Source of the DNA: an uncultured Erysipelotrichaceae bacterium
GTDB lineage: Bacteria; Bacillota_I; Bacilli_A; RFN20; CAG-826
Reading direction: 5' to 3'
Assembly: GCA_947166565.1 (NCBI GenBank)
Contig: CAMVEL010000009.1
Coordinates: forward strand, 1 to 64,000
Length of the DNA stretch: 64,000 nt
The notes under the pieces are model-generated. The model was given only the letters and a program-made list of their open reading frames with translations, was not told the origin of the DNA and did not search any database. Position numbers and translations under genes: made by a program. This document shows, piece after piece, positions 55,693 to 64,000 of the stretch (its first letter is position 1; the number at the start of each line of letters is the position of its first letter).

Positions 55693-57477
55693 TTAGTTGA
55701 AAGCAGCTAGGAAATCAGCAAGATTGGGGTGCGCGGTAACGTTTGATCCGCTGGTTGGCTTGCTGGATAACCCCCATGCAGAGTCCGCCAAATGATAAGT
55801 ATGAAGGTCGCACGACCTGACACCAGTAGCTCCGAAGAAACTAGTTACATCGGAACCGCCTGTGTTATCGAAACCGCGGGCTAAATTGCCTAAACCAAAT
55901 TTGAAGGTTTCGTCCCAATTGAATTTTTTAATATCATCTGAAGAAGTCGCGTTAATCTTTATTCCAGAGCAATAAGAGCCGCCGGAAATGTTTGGATCGC
56001 TCCAAACGGCGTCGTTCCAGTCGGTAGCTGTATCGGAGGAATAGATCGCTGCTGCGCCTTTCACGAAATTAAGGGTATTGCTGTTGGAGAGATATATACC
56101 AACGGATGGGTCTCCGCCGGTACTTCCGTTCTTGCTGACGTCGATCATGAGTTTGCCTGCATGTTCGGCATCGCCAACTTGAATGCTGCATCTTTGCGTT
56201 CCGCGCCTGCAGCCCGAAATATTGACGTTACTACGTATGTTGATGGCGGGGTAATAAGAAGCATCAACTCCGCTAATACCCCAGTTGCAATCGGAAATGT
56301 TGAGCGTTCCGGCGTTTTGGTTTAAATCTCCTCCGGTCGCTTTCTGATTAAAGCGGATTCCGCGATTACACTTTGAAATAGTCACGTCGCTTTCAAGTAC
56401 AAGGTTTCCGTTGTTGACATAAATGCCATCCACCGATCTGTTATCTGGTCCGGAGAAAACGAGTGGACTTTTAACCGTAGTGTATAGCGCCTCGCTGTCC
56501 AAAGTCGCACTAGGAAAAGTCAATGTTTCGCCCATGAAGACCAAAACACCGTATCCGCCTCTGAATTTAATGCCCCCGATTTTAGCGTTATTCTCTGACT
56601 TTATAATGATTTGGGCATTCCCAGAATTAGTGACATTCGAATCGATATAAAGCGTTTTGCCGCTGTTATCGCCATTAAGCGTAAGGACGAAACGCTTGGT
56701 TCCAGAGTTCAAAAGGTTTTGATAATCGAATTCTAACGTGCCGGCACGTCCTGGGTTGGCATAAGAATCCAAATTATATGGCGTATATTCAACTTTATCA
56801 TCGGTGGTTGTGCCGATTTTGATGGAATAGGCGCTGAAATCGACTTCTTCAAATCTATAATCGCAAATGTCGCAGGAATCGTAATATTTAACTCCATCGC
56901 TGGTATCACGAATGATCTTATGAACGTGAGCATGTTCGTCTTCTTGACTGCATGTGTAGAAGAAAGTCATGTCGGTGATGTTGACATCGTTGCCAGATTC
57001 GTTAATGACCTTGAAAGTATCGGGGTAACCATTGCCCTCAGGGAAATTGAACGAATTAAGGCTATCGTCAATTATAGTTTCGTAATAAGTCGGCTTTCCG
57101 GATTCGACATACCCATATTGAAGCTTCAAGGTTCCGTCGATGGTATAGGTAATGTTGGTTAGGCCGCCAATCCTGCCGTTAAGTTGGAAATACCCGTTAT
57201 TGGATAAGGTTCCCCAGGAGGAGGGAGAGCTATGGGTGTAACCTGAGTAGGTGAGTTCCCGGCTATTGTTTGGGTCGGATAGATAGACGGTGCCGTTGCC
57301 AGATCCGTCAGTCAAAAGGTTGGTTGTACCGTTTAGCGAGATTCGATGATCGCCAACGTCACCGTTAGTAAATTGGATACCCCCCCCCAATCGAATTTGG
57401 GACATTCCAACAGTAAGAGCGGTGCAAGCTCCTGCAATGCCGAGGGCTGCTAAGCCATAAACAATTTTCTTCGTCAT
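55693..57477 (-). CDS. Secreted beta-helix-like surface protein with 5' G9 tract
   Basis: Signal-peptide-like N-term MTKKIVYGLAALGIAGACTALTVG; repetitive polymorphic beta-helix-like body. Confidence 0.75.
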   Translation of the reverse strand: MTKKIVYGLAALGIAGACTALTVGMSQIRLGGGIQFTNGDVGDHRISLNGTTNLLTDGSGNGTVYLSDPNNSRELTYSGYTHSSPSSWGTLSNNGYFQLNGRIGGLTNITYTIDGTLKLQYGYVESGKPTYYETIIDDSLNSFNFPEGNGYPDTFKVINESGNDVNITDMTFFYTCSQEDEHAHVHKIIRDTSDGVKYYDSCDICDYRFEEVDFSAYSIKIGTTTDDKVEYTPYNLDSYANPGRAGTLEFDYQNLLNSGTKRFVLTLNGDNSGKTLYIDSNVTNSGNAQIIIKSENNAKIGGIKFRGGYGVLVFMGETLTFPSATLDSEALYTTVKSPLVFSGPDNRSVDGIYVNNGNLVLESDVTISKCNRGIRFNQKATGGDLNQNAGTLNISDCNWGISGVDASYYPAINIRSNVNISGCRRGTQRCSIQVGDAEHAGKLMIDVSKNGSTGGDPSVGIYLSNSNTLNFVKGAAAIYSSDTATDWNDAVWSDPNISGGSYCSGIKINATSSDDIKKFNWDETFKFGLGNLARGFDNTGGSDVTSFFGATGVRSCDLHTYHLADSAWGLSSKPTSGSNVTAHPNLADFLAAFN

Positions 57478-57615
57478 CTTCTTTTCCTCCTAATGAAACT
57501 AAAAAACGATTTCAAAGTTTACTTAAGTAGATTATAAAATTAAAACCTTCGCTCTTGCTCAATTGCAATCGAGTTTGCTCAACTTTTTGATTAAATGTGA
57601 AAAAGTGTCGATTAA

Positions 57616-59616
57616 TCAAAATGAATCCGGATAGGTTTCTTTGTCAAAGTATTCAATGGTCATGTTCAGTTCTTCTTCATAACCATTGATGTCATTGATC
57701 GTGTGGAGGAAGCGTCCTTCGCCGCCAAAATAACGCGCGGAGACGTGTTCCAAATCGATTCCTTCGTTGCAAGGGGTTTCCAAAGCCGTGTAGCAAAGCT
57801 CTTCAATGCCACTGGTATTTATAAAATAAATGCCGATGCCATGGGCTTTATGATTGATGACGTTATCCGAAATCTTGTAGGATGGATAACCCATCGAGGC
57901 TTCCCCTTCATATCCTTCATCTACCCTAGACCAATATGTTGGGCTAGGTAAATCATATGGGGTTTCCGATTGGTAGAAGATGACTTCGCCATATTCTCCG
58001 TTCCAGATTAACTGGTATTTATAGAAATGCTCGATCATGAGCGCGTGGCAAATAACGCGTTGACCATTTATGACACATCCGTATTTGCCATAATTCTTCT
58101 TATAACCGATGTTTTTGCCGTGATCTGCCCGCCAAATCCAGAAATTGTCCCCGATGACGTTATCTTGGTTGATGATTAAGCAAGTATCGACGTTCACGTC
58201 TTTGCTCGTATGTCCGCCTACCCTAAAGAAGAGATCCGACAAGGTGGATCTAGAGGGGTTATCCGCTTCTTCCAAGACCAAATAGTTCTCGGTTTTGCCT
58301 TCGCTTTGGAAAAGCAAAGAGGACATGTGGTTATTGATTGACTTAACGGACATTATCTTCTTTTGGGTTCCATTCGCGGATAAGGTCGCATAGCCTAGCC
58401 CCATGATAAAGGAACCATCATGAACCACTTCCAACGTTTCGTCGAGGTTATAGGTTCCGGGGGTGAAGAGGATATATTTGTTTTGCCTAAGCTTCTCGTT
58501 GATCTTCTTTGCACTATCGTTTGGACTCATTACGGCGAATTCGCTTAAAGGGACAAAATCATGGTCATCAAGAGAAAAGTCATGGCCTTTGTTCTTGTTT
58601 AAGGTAGTCGGGACATAATAACCGAACCCTTTTGTTTCATCATAGACGAGGAAAGGTTTTTCGATTACGTCGAGGGAAGTTTCCATCAAGGTCGTCCTCG
58701 ATTCGATCCAAGTACCTTTGGGCGTTTCTCCAACCGTTCCTTCAAAGACCATGTTCATGTTGGAATGATTAAAGGAAGCGAAGGTATCATTCCTCATCAG
58801 GAATTGCTGTTGGGTACCTGGGTTAATCGTTCCATCTATCAAAGAATTCGCGATGAAGCCACCGGATGAGAGGCCGTTCCCGCCCTTCAAATCAAATAAG
58901 GCTAGATCGCCCCTAAAATGGGTTCTCCTTAAGGAAGTCGCTTGGGAAATCGCCCAGGTCGAATTACGGTAGAAGGATAGATTCTCCGCGCTTCTCCAGA
59001 AATTGATGAGGGCATTCCCTGTCCTAGGATGATTTATCGTCTGCATTGAGGAGAATATGCAATCATCCGGGGAAGCCCCTAAGCCCCTGAAGGAAGTGTA
59101 ATAGCCGTTTTTTAAGGTAATGTCGGTATAAAATCCCGGCATGAAAAGGACCTCGACCCGATCCTCGCTCCATTCGTCGGAACATAAAGTCGCGTATTTA
59201 TTATCGATGAACCGTTGGATTTCATCATGGTCATCGTCAGGGAAGAAGACCTTGACGTTGTTATTCCCAAATACACCTTCGACATATGGTTTGACCAAGA
59301 TGGTATAGCTTCTTTTCTCGCTTCCGTTAACAAGAGGGACGATTTTGAAGGAGGCACGGATATCCTCGTTAGAGAAAAAAGGCGAGGAAAGCTTCTCTAA
59401 AAGTTTGTATTCGCTTTCGCTATGGCCTTTTTTGTAAAGGTTAAATTCCTTGTAGTCCTCGCCTTCAAAACGGAATTCCGCCTTTCCTTCCTTAAAGGAA
59501 TAGGTGATTTCCCCATTATATTTTTCGGTATTCTCCGCTTCTTGTCCGCAACTAAAAAGAAGGGACAAAGAAAGAAGAGACGGGAGAAGGAATACAACCT
59601 TTTTGGGTTTGATCAT
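57616..59616 (-). CDS. Lipoprotein with beta-helix (pectate-lyase-like) architecture
   Basis: Lipobox SLLFSC; ILFTPGTYNLDETLEVVHDGSFIMGLGYATL; two pectin-lyase-like regions. Confidence 0.75.
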   Translation of the reverse strand: MIKPKKVVFLLPSLLSLSLLFSCGQEAENTEKYNGEITYSFKEGKAEFRFEGEDYKEFNLYKKGHSESEYKLLEKLSSPFFSNEDIRASFKIVPLVNGSEKRSYTILVKPYVEGVFGNNNVKVFFPDDDHDEIQRFIDNKYATLCSDEWSEDRVEVLFMPGFYTDITLKNGYYTSFRGLGASPDDCIFSSMQTINHPRTGNALINFWRSAENLSFYRNSTWAISQATSLRRTHFRGDLALFDLKGGNGLSSGGFIANSLIDGTINPGTQQQFLMRNDTFASFNHSNMNMVFEGTVGETPKGTWIESRTTLMETSLDVIEKPFLVYDETKGFGYYVPTTLNKNKGHDFSLDDHDFVPLSEFAVMSPNDSAKKINEKLRQNKYILFTPGTYNLDETLEVVHDGSFIMGLGYATLSANGTQKKIMSVKSINNHMSSLLFQSEGKTENYLVLEEADNPSRSTLSDLFFRVGGHTSKDVNVDTCLIINQDNVIGDNFWIWRADHGKNIGYKKNYGKYGCVINGQRVICHALMIEHFYKYQLIWNGEYGEVIFYQSETPYDLPSPTYWSRVDEGYEGEASMGYPSYKISDNVINHKAHGIGIYFINTSGIEELCYTALETPCNEGIDLEHVSARYFGGEGRFLHTINDINGYEEELNMTIEYFDKETYPDSF

Positions 59617-59622
59617 ACGTTA

Positions 59623-60321
59623 TCAGTATGTGCAGAATTGGCCGACATGGTCAAGATAATAGGAATTGAAGAGATCGTCTGTTACCAAGTTGACGGGGTT
59701 ATCGTCGTTAGCAAAGCTAATCTTGACCTCCCTTCCCCTAGTATACCAATCCACTTCTTCCTTCTTGATGATCTTGTTCATCTCGAAGTCGACTTCCTTA
59801 TCGGGGGTTTGGTGTTTCGCGGTGATGCCGCCTCCAAACCACCAAAGCTCGTTGACCGAGAAATTGCAGCCATAGAACCTCTCGGTTCCACTTTCTGGAG
59901 AAGATAGCGATACCGTGTATTCGTTTTGGTTGAGTTTGGAGAAGGTATAGGTTCCAAAGACATCGACGTTGATGGACATCATTTCGGGGCAATTCCAGGG
60001 ATTGCCGAAGATGATGTCATAGACATAATGGAAGGTGTAATCCTTCTGCAAGGTGAGGGTTTGGCTATAATAATACCTAAATTCCTGACCCGCCTCATGA
60101 CTTTCATAGCAACCGAATCCCGTCATGGTGTTTAGGGGATATGTCGAGGTATAAAGGTAGAGGTCATCGGTCGAAACGTCGTTACGGTGGAGGACCTTTA
60201 GTTCCACTTCGTTGGAGAATTTCCCCTTTAAGCCATTGGCAACTACCGAGGATTGCTCGGGAGATGAGGAGCCTCCGCAGGAAGATAGGAGGATCGTCGC
60301 AAGCAATAATATCTTCTTCAT
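59623..60321 (-). CDS. Putative lipoprotein
   Basis: MKKILLLATILLSSCGGSSSPEQ lipobox. Confidence 0.7.
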   Translation of the reverse strand: MKKILLLATILLSSCGGSSSPEQSSVVANGLKGKFSNEVELKVLHRNDVSTDDLYLYTSTYPLNTMTGFGCYESHEAGQEFRYYYSQTLTLQKDYTFHYVYDIIFGNPWNCPEMMSINVDVFGTYTFSKLNQNEYTVSLSSPESGTERFYGCNFSVNELWWFGGGITAKHQTPDKEVDFEMNKIIKKEEVDWYTRGREVKISFANDDNPVNLVTDDLFNSYYLDHVGQFCTY

Positions 60322-60335
60322 CGTTATTTCCTCCT

Positions 60336-62186
60336 TTAGAAATTAAGCACAGGCATATGCCATTCGGTGGATAATGAGTAGAAGGCGACGCCTTGGACGG
60401 TCGCGGTGAAGCCTTCTGCATCCTCGATGGCCCCATATTCATCGACGAGGCGACCATTGTTATAATCCGCGCTTTGGAAATTGGAGGCCCAGGAATTGTT
60501 CTCTTTGAAATAATGGAAGGCATACACGAATTTTTCGCCATCCGCCCTCTCATATAAATATTCGCCGGTGACGGTGATTTCTTGGAGTCCCCAAACATAA
60601 TTTGAAGAACTATAGAGGACGAATAAGGTAAGCTTATCGCCATTTCCGTTACGGTTATGGAGATGGAGGATCCTCGCCGCGTCGAAGGAGGCTTCTTCGT
60701 AATAGGAGAATTTCGCGTAAGCCGCTCCTACTGCGACCTTGCAATCGTATTTGCCAGAGGTTGTGGAGGCGGTGACGGTGACTTGATATAGGTCAGGGGT
60801 GAGGACGAAGGTCGTTTGTTCAGCCCCTGGGAAATCCTCAGCTTTCTCTAGCCTTGAAGATTGGCCGTCGAGTTCGACCCAGACGACAAGTTTCGAATGG
60901 TCGAAGCTGCCGTCAGGATTCTTCGTGATGGTGTTGTTGCGGAATTCGAAGTTCATGACCTTAAGGACCTTAACCTCGATATAGGCGGCGTAATCGATTC
61001 CTCCGATATTCTTGCGGAAGACGATAGGTTTATCGCCTGAAGTCTCGAAGTTATATTCGACTTCGGTCTCGTTGATATCATAGATATCCTCACCGACTTT
61101 GAAGGATAATCCCGCCGTATTGAGGGTCTCCCCAACGAAATATTCGAGTTGGGCCTCTGGGCTTATTACGATTTCGGCGTTGATCTCGCTTGGATCGACG
61201 ATGACTTCTGGCGTAGGTTCGACTTCTTCCATGCCAAGGACTGGATAATGCCATTCGGATTTGCTTGCGAAGAAGGTCGTCTCACCGATGGTGACCTTGA
61301 CCCCTTCGGTCGCGTCGTCGTAGGTATCATAGACCTCGCTGTTAAGGGTATTGGAACGGAAATGACTATCCCAGCTGAAGGCAGGCTTAACATAGGAGAA
61401 ATCGAATAGGCGTTTCTTCCCTAGGATGTTTTCGTAAAGGTATTTGCCAGTTACATTAACTTCCTCATCGTAAGTGATGTCGTTGAAGTTATTGGAACTA
61501 GTCTCGCAGAAAAGGGTGAGCTTCTCCCCGTTATTGGAATCGTTATGGAAAGAGAGGACCCTATCCGCGTTAAAGGTCGATTCATCGTAATAAGCAAACG
61601 AGGCGGTCGCATTACCGGCTATGACATTGCCTTGATAGACCCCTTCCACCGCGGTTTGGACGACGTTGATGGAATATTGGCCTTCGGTCATCTCGATGAT
61701 TTTCTCCCTATCGCCTAAGCCTTCTGGCCTAATGAAGGCGTTGGTAGGCTCGTTAAGCTCGGCCCAGACGGTTAATTTGGAGGTATCCCAAGTGCCGTCT
61801 TCTTTCCTAGCGATGCTGCAATCGCGGACATCGAGATGTCTTACATGATAGACATGGACCGGCATCAAGGCCTTGTAGATACGGTTGCCGCTTTCCTTGA
61901 CGAATTCGACTACACGGGTGCCCGTAACGTCGAAATTGTAGGTGATCTTCAACTCCTCCATCGTGGCGGTTTTGTTTTCATACATGAAGGTGATGCCGGT
62001 GGTATCTAGTTTCTCGGTTTCAAGATATTCAAGACGGACGTTCTCATCCAAAACGAGCTTGGCCTCGATTACTTCCGCCTCGGTATAGTTCTTCGCGCCC
62101 ATTGAGGCCCAAACGGTCAAGGGGGCAAAGGCGGCTACGCCGACGGCACCGATCGCAATATAAGCGATTAACAAAGGTTTCTTCAT
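60336..62186 (-). CDS. Surface-anchored protein with two tandem ~285-aa Ig-like/unknown modules
   Basis: N-terminal TM; repeated pattern VWAELN.../VWVELD..., FAYYDESTFNADRVLSFHN/FSYYEEASFDAARILHLHN, VTGKYLYE/VTGEYLYE, SEWHYPVLG/TEWHMPVLN. Confidence 0.75.
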   Translation of the reverse strand: MKKPLLIAYIAIGAVGVAAFAPLTVWASMGAKNYTEAEVIEAKLVLDENVRLEYLETEKLDTTGITFMYENKTATMEELKITYNFDVTGTRVVEFVKESGNRIYKALMPVHVYHVRHLDVRDCSIARKEDGTWDTSKLTVWAELNEPTNAFIRPEGLGDREKIIEMTEGQYSINVVQTAVEGVYQGNVIAGNATASFAYYDESTFNADRVLSFHNDSNNGEKLTLFCETSSNNFNDITYDEEVNVTGKYLYENILGKKRLFDFSYVKPAFSWDSHFRSNTLNSEVYDTYDDATEGVKVTIGETTFFASKSEWHYPVLGMEEVEPTPEVIVDPSEINAEIVISPEAQLEYFVGETLNTAGLSFKVGEDIYDINETEVEYNFETSGDKPIVFRKNIGGIDYAAYIEVKVLKVMNFEFRNNTITKNPDGSFDHSKLVVWVELDGQSSRLEKAEDFPGAEQTTFVLTPDLYQVTVTASTTSGKYDCKVAVGAAYAKFSYYEEASFDAARILHLHNRNGNGDKLTLFVLYSSSNYVWGLQEITVTGEYLYERADGEKFVYAFHYFKENNSWASNFQSADYNNGRLVDEYGAIEDAEGFTATVQGVAFYSLSTEWHMPVLNF

Positions 62187-62187
62187 T

Positions 62188-62631
62188 TTATTTAGCCTCC
62201 TTTATCTTGACGATCTTAAAGAAGCTTCCGATTACGAAGAGGGCTCCTGATACGGCGAAGAGGACGCAGCCCGTTATGCAACGGGGAACGACCACCGCGT
62301 AAGTCTCCATATCGCCCATGTTGACGGTGAAATAGATGCCAATTGGGGTAAGGAAGGGGATGAGGAGTTTCGCAAAGCTAAAGAGGACGAGGAAGCAATA
62401 GGCCAAATCGATCAGGCTAAACCAAACCGGTTTGTCCTTATCGAGGAAGGACATCACCACTTCCGCGATGATGATGTACATCGCGAAAAGCGGGAAGATG
62501 ATGACGAACCTATCGGGGGCCTCGTTATAGGCCTTGAAGGTCGATAAGGCGACGATATAGGCGACGAGAAGGACAATGAGTGAGACGGCGTAGAAATATA
62601 GGCCGATCCACGGAAGTTTTTTATTCTTCAT
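62188..62631 (-). CDS. Hypothetical four-TM membrane protein
   Basis: MKNKKLPWIGLYFYAVSLIVLLVAYIVALS... Confidence 0.65.
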   Translation of the reverse strand: MKNKKLPWIGLYFYAVSLIVLLVAYIVALSTFKAYNEAPDRFVIIFPLFAMYIIIAEVVMSFLDKDKPVWFSLIDLAYCFLVLFSFAKLLIPFLTPIGIYFTVNMGDMETYAVVVPRCITGCVLFAVSGALFVIGSFFKIVKIKEAK

Positions 62632-64000
62632 CTTCGTTTCCCTCCTTTCCTTCGGATGAGACCGTATCGAAAGTTGGTTCTGAAGGACCTGCTACATCCG
62701 TCTTCTCCTTCTTCTTATAGATATTTAGGAAGACATAGACCCCAAAGACGAGGAGAGCGACACCCAAAGAGGACGCCCCTCCGACGATGAAGCCGATTTG
62801 CCATGGCGAGACGATCGTCGAGGAATCGATCGCGACGGTCGTTGCATCTAGGCCATTTAGGGAACTGCTATTAGCGATTGCATAAAGGTAATAATGCATG
62901 TTCTCCTTGAGGGCTTCGTTAAGGAATGGGTCGTTTTTGGTCTTGTTCGCGTAATCCGCCCATTTGGTGGAGAGGATGCCATCGGAATTGCCGCAGGCCA
63001 TGAAGGTGACGTTATTGGCAACGCAATCCTGGGGGTTGAAGAAGTCGCCAGTTGCGACGAAATCGGTAGAAATCAGTCCTTTGAATCCCCATTCCTTGCG
63101 GAGGATATTGACCATCAAACCCGTGTGGGCGTTAACGCCGGTGCAGCCTAAACGGGAGAAGGAAGACATGAGGCCAAGCGCGTTGACATCATGATGTTTT
63201 GGCGAAGGAACGCGGATATCCTCGAACAAACCTTGGAAACCCCTAAGCTCAAGTTCGCGGGCCGCCTGTTCGTTCATGAATTGCGATAAGCCTTCGCGAT
63301 ATGTTTCCTGGGTATTGAAGGCGAAATGCTTCGCGGAGAGGATCGCCCCTTTCTTAAGGCCGCCCGTAACGAAGGCGGAGCCCATGATGTTCGTAAGCAT
63401 CGGGTCTTCCGAATAATATTCGTGATTACGGGAATTGAAGGGTGAACGATGGAGGTTCATGCCGGGAGCCCAAAGGATCTTGCAGTTATCCCATAAACTC
63501 ATTTCCCCAAAGCTATCGCCCTCTTCTTCGACGAGTTTTCTGTTGAAGGTCGCGGCGATTATCGGTTCGCAGGGCATATCGCAGGATTTATAGGAGAAAT
63601 TGACGTCGGCCTTGTTCATAGCCATCGGACCAACCGCGCTAGCCTTATCGCCAAGGGTCTTGGTGAGGTTGCCGTTAGGTCCATCGGCCTGCCAGACCTC
63701 GGGGGCGTTGATGCTCTTGAAGGCCTTGCAGTTGCTTCCGCCCCTAGGAGCGAAATACATGGCTTCGTTGAAGGTGATTTGGTCGAGCAAATAATCCCAT
63801 GATTCATCTTCATAAGCCGCGTTTTTGTAGTTGGCGATGACCTCTTGGGAAAGAGGGTTACCATCACTATCCTCCTCGAGGGAATGGTCGACTCCCCAGA
63901 CCGTATTGACCTTTCCGGTTTGGAAAGCGTATACATGTCCCCCGTTATCGCGTCCTTTGCCAAGGTAGAGTTCCATGTCGGTGGTGATCTCTAACCCTGG
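62621..64000 (-). CDS. Glycoside hydrolase family 3-like protein with C-terminal TM anchor (N-term beyond window)
   Basis: WAPGMNLHRSPFNSRNHEYYSEDPMLTN; AKHFAFNTQE; GFKGLISTDF; C-terminal WQIGFIVGGASSLGVALLVFGVYVF; frame open through 64000 (PGLEITTDMELYLGKG). Confidence 0.9.
   Translation of the reverse strand, partial: PGLEITTDMELYLGKGRDNGGHVYAFQTGKVNTVWGVDHSLEEDSDGNPLSQEVIANYKNAAYEDESWDYLLDQITFNEAMYFAPRGGSNCKAFKSINAPEVWQADGPNGNLTKTLGDKASAVGPMAMNKADVNFSYKSCDMPCEPIIAATFNRKLVEEEGDSFGEMSLWDNCKILWAPGMNLHRSPFNSRNHEYYSEDPMLTNIMGSAFVTGGLKKGAILSAKHFAFNTQETYREGLSQFMNEQAARELELRGFQGLFEDIRVPSPKHHDVNALGLMSSFSRLGCTGVNAHTGLMVNILRKEWGFKGLISTDFVATGDFFNPQDCVANNVTFMACGNSDGILSTKWADYANKTKNDPFLNEALKENMHYYLYAIANSSSLNGLDATTVAIDSSTIVSPWQIGFIVGGASSLGVALLVFGVYVFLNIYKKKEKTDVAGPSEPTFDTVSSEGKEGNEDEE

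Noticed and set aside
1-64000. UGA-to-Trp recoding (genetic code 4)
   Set aside because: Trp residues in conserved proteins use TGG, and plausible genes end at TGA (e.g. 1650-1652), so the standard code fits.
1-64000. CRISPR arrays, tRNA or rRNA genes
   Set aside because: No regularly spaced short direct repeats, no recognisable tRNA cloverleaf or rRNA sequence noticed while reading; not exhaustively computed.

Overview
The window looks like a chromosomal segment of a low-GC Gram-positive (Bacillota/Mycoplasmatota-like) bacterium. Much of it is conserved core genome: dnaE, polA, a mutM-coaE fusion, dnaI/dnaB, pfkA-pyk, glmS, thrS, infC-rpmI-rplT and ezrA-nifZ-thiI. A long minus-strand sugar, lipid and RNA-modification gene block lies at about 4.8-17.8 kb. 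A minus-strand cluster of secreted/lipoprotein and beta-helix surface proteins, plus a GH3 enzyme, lies at about 53.6-64 kb. Regulatory RNAs recognisable from sequence are a c-di-GMP-I riboswitch, a glmS ribozyme, a threonyl T-box and an infC-operon leader. The best candidate for something undescribed is a multicopy element of about 350 bp: two full copies in inverted orientation about 17 kb apart, plus a tandem partial copy. It has two overlapping, SD-preceded micro-ORFs, one encoding a 37-aa cationic/hydrophobic peptide, followed by a structured 3' RNA region whose helices persist despite sequence change. Other notable items: an infC gene that appears to start at AUC; an IS3-family element inserted exactly in the loop of the rplT/patB bidirectional terminator with a 3-bp TSD; a MutM-CoaE fusion; a Fic-fold protein with a destroyed catalytic motif; and a G9 tract at codon ~30 of a secreted protein (candidate phase variation). 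All calls are from reading the sequence and the supplied ORF track; no database search was run.
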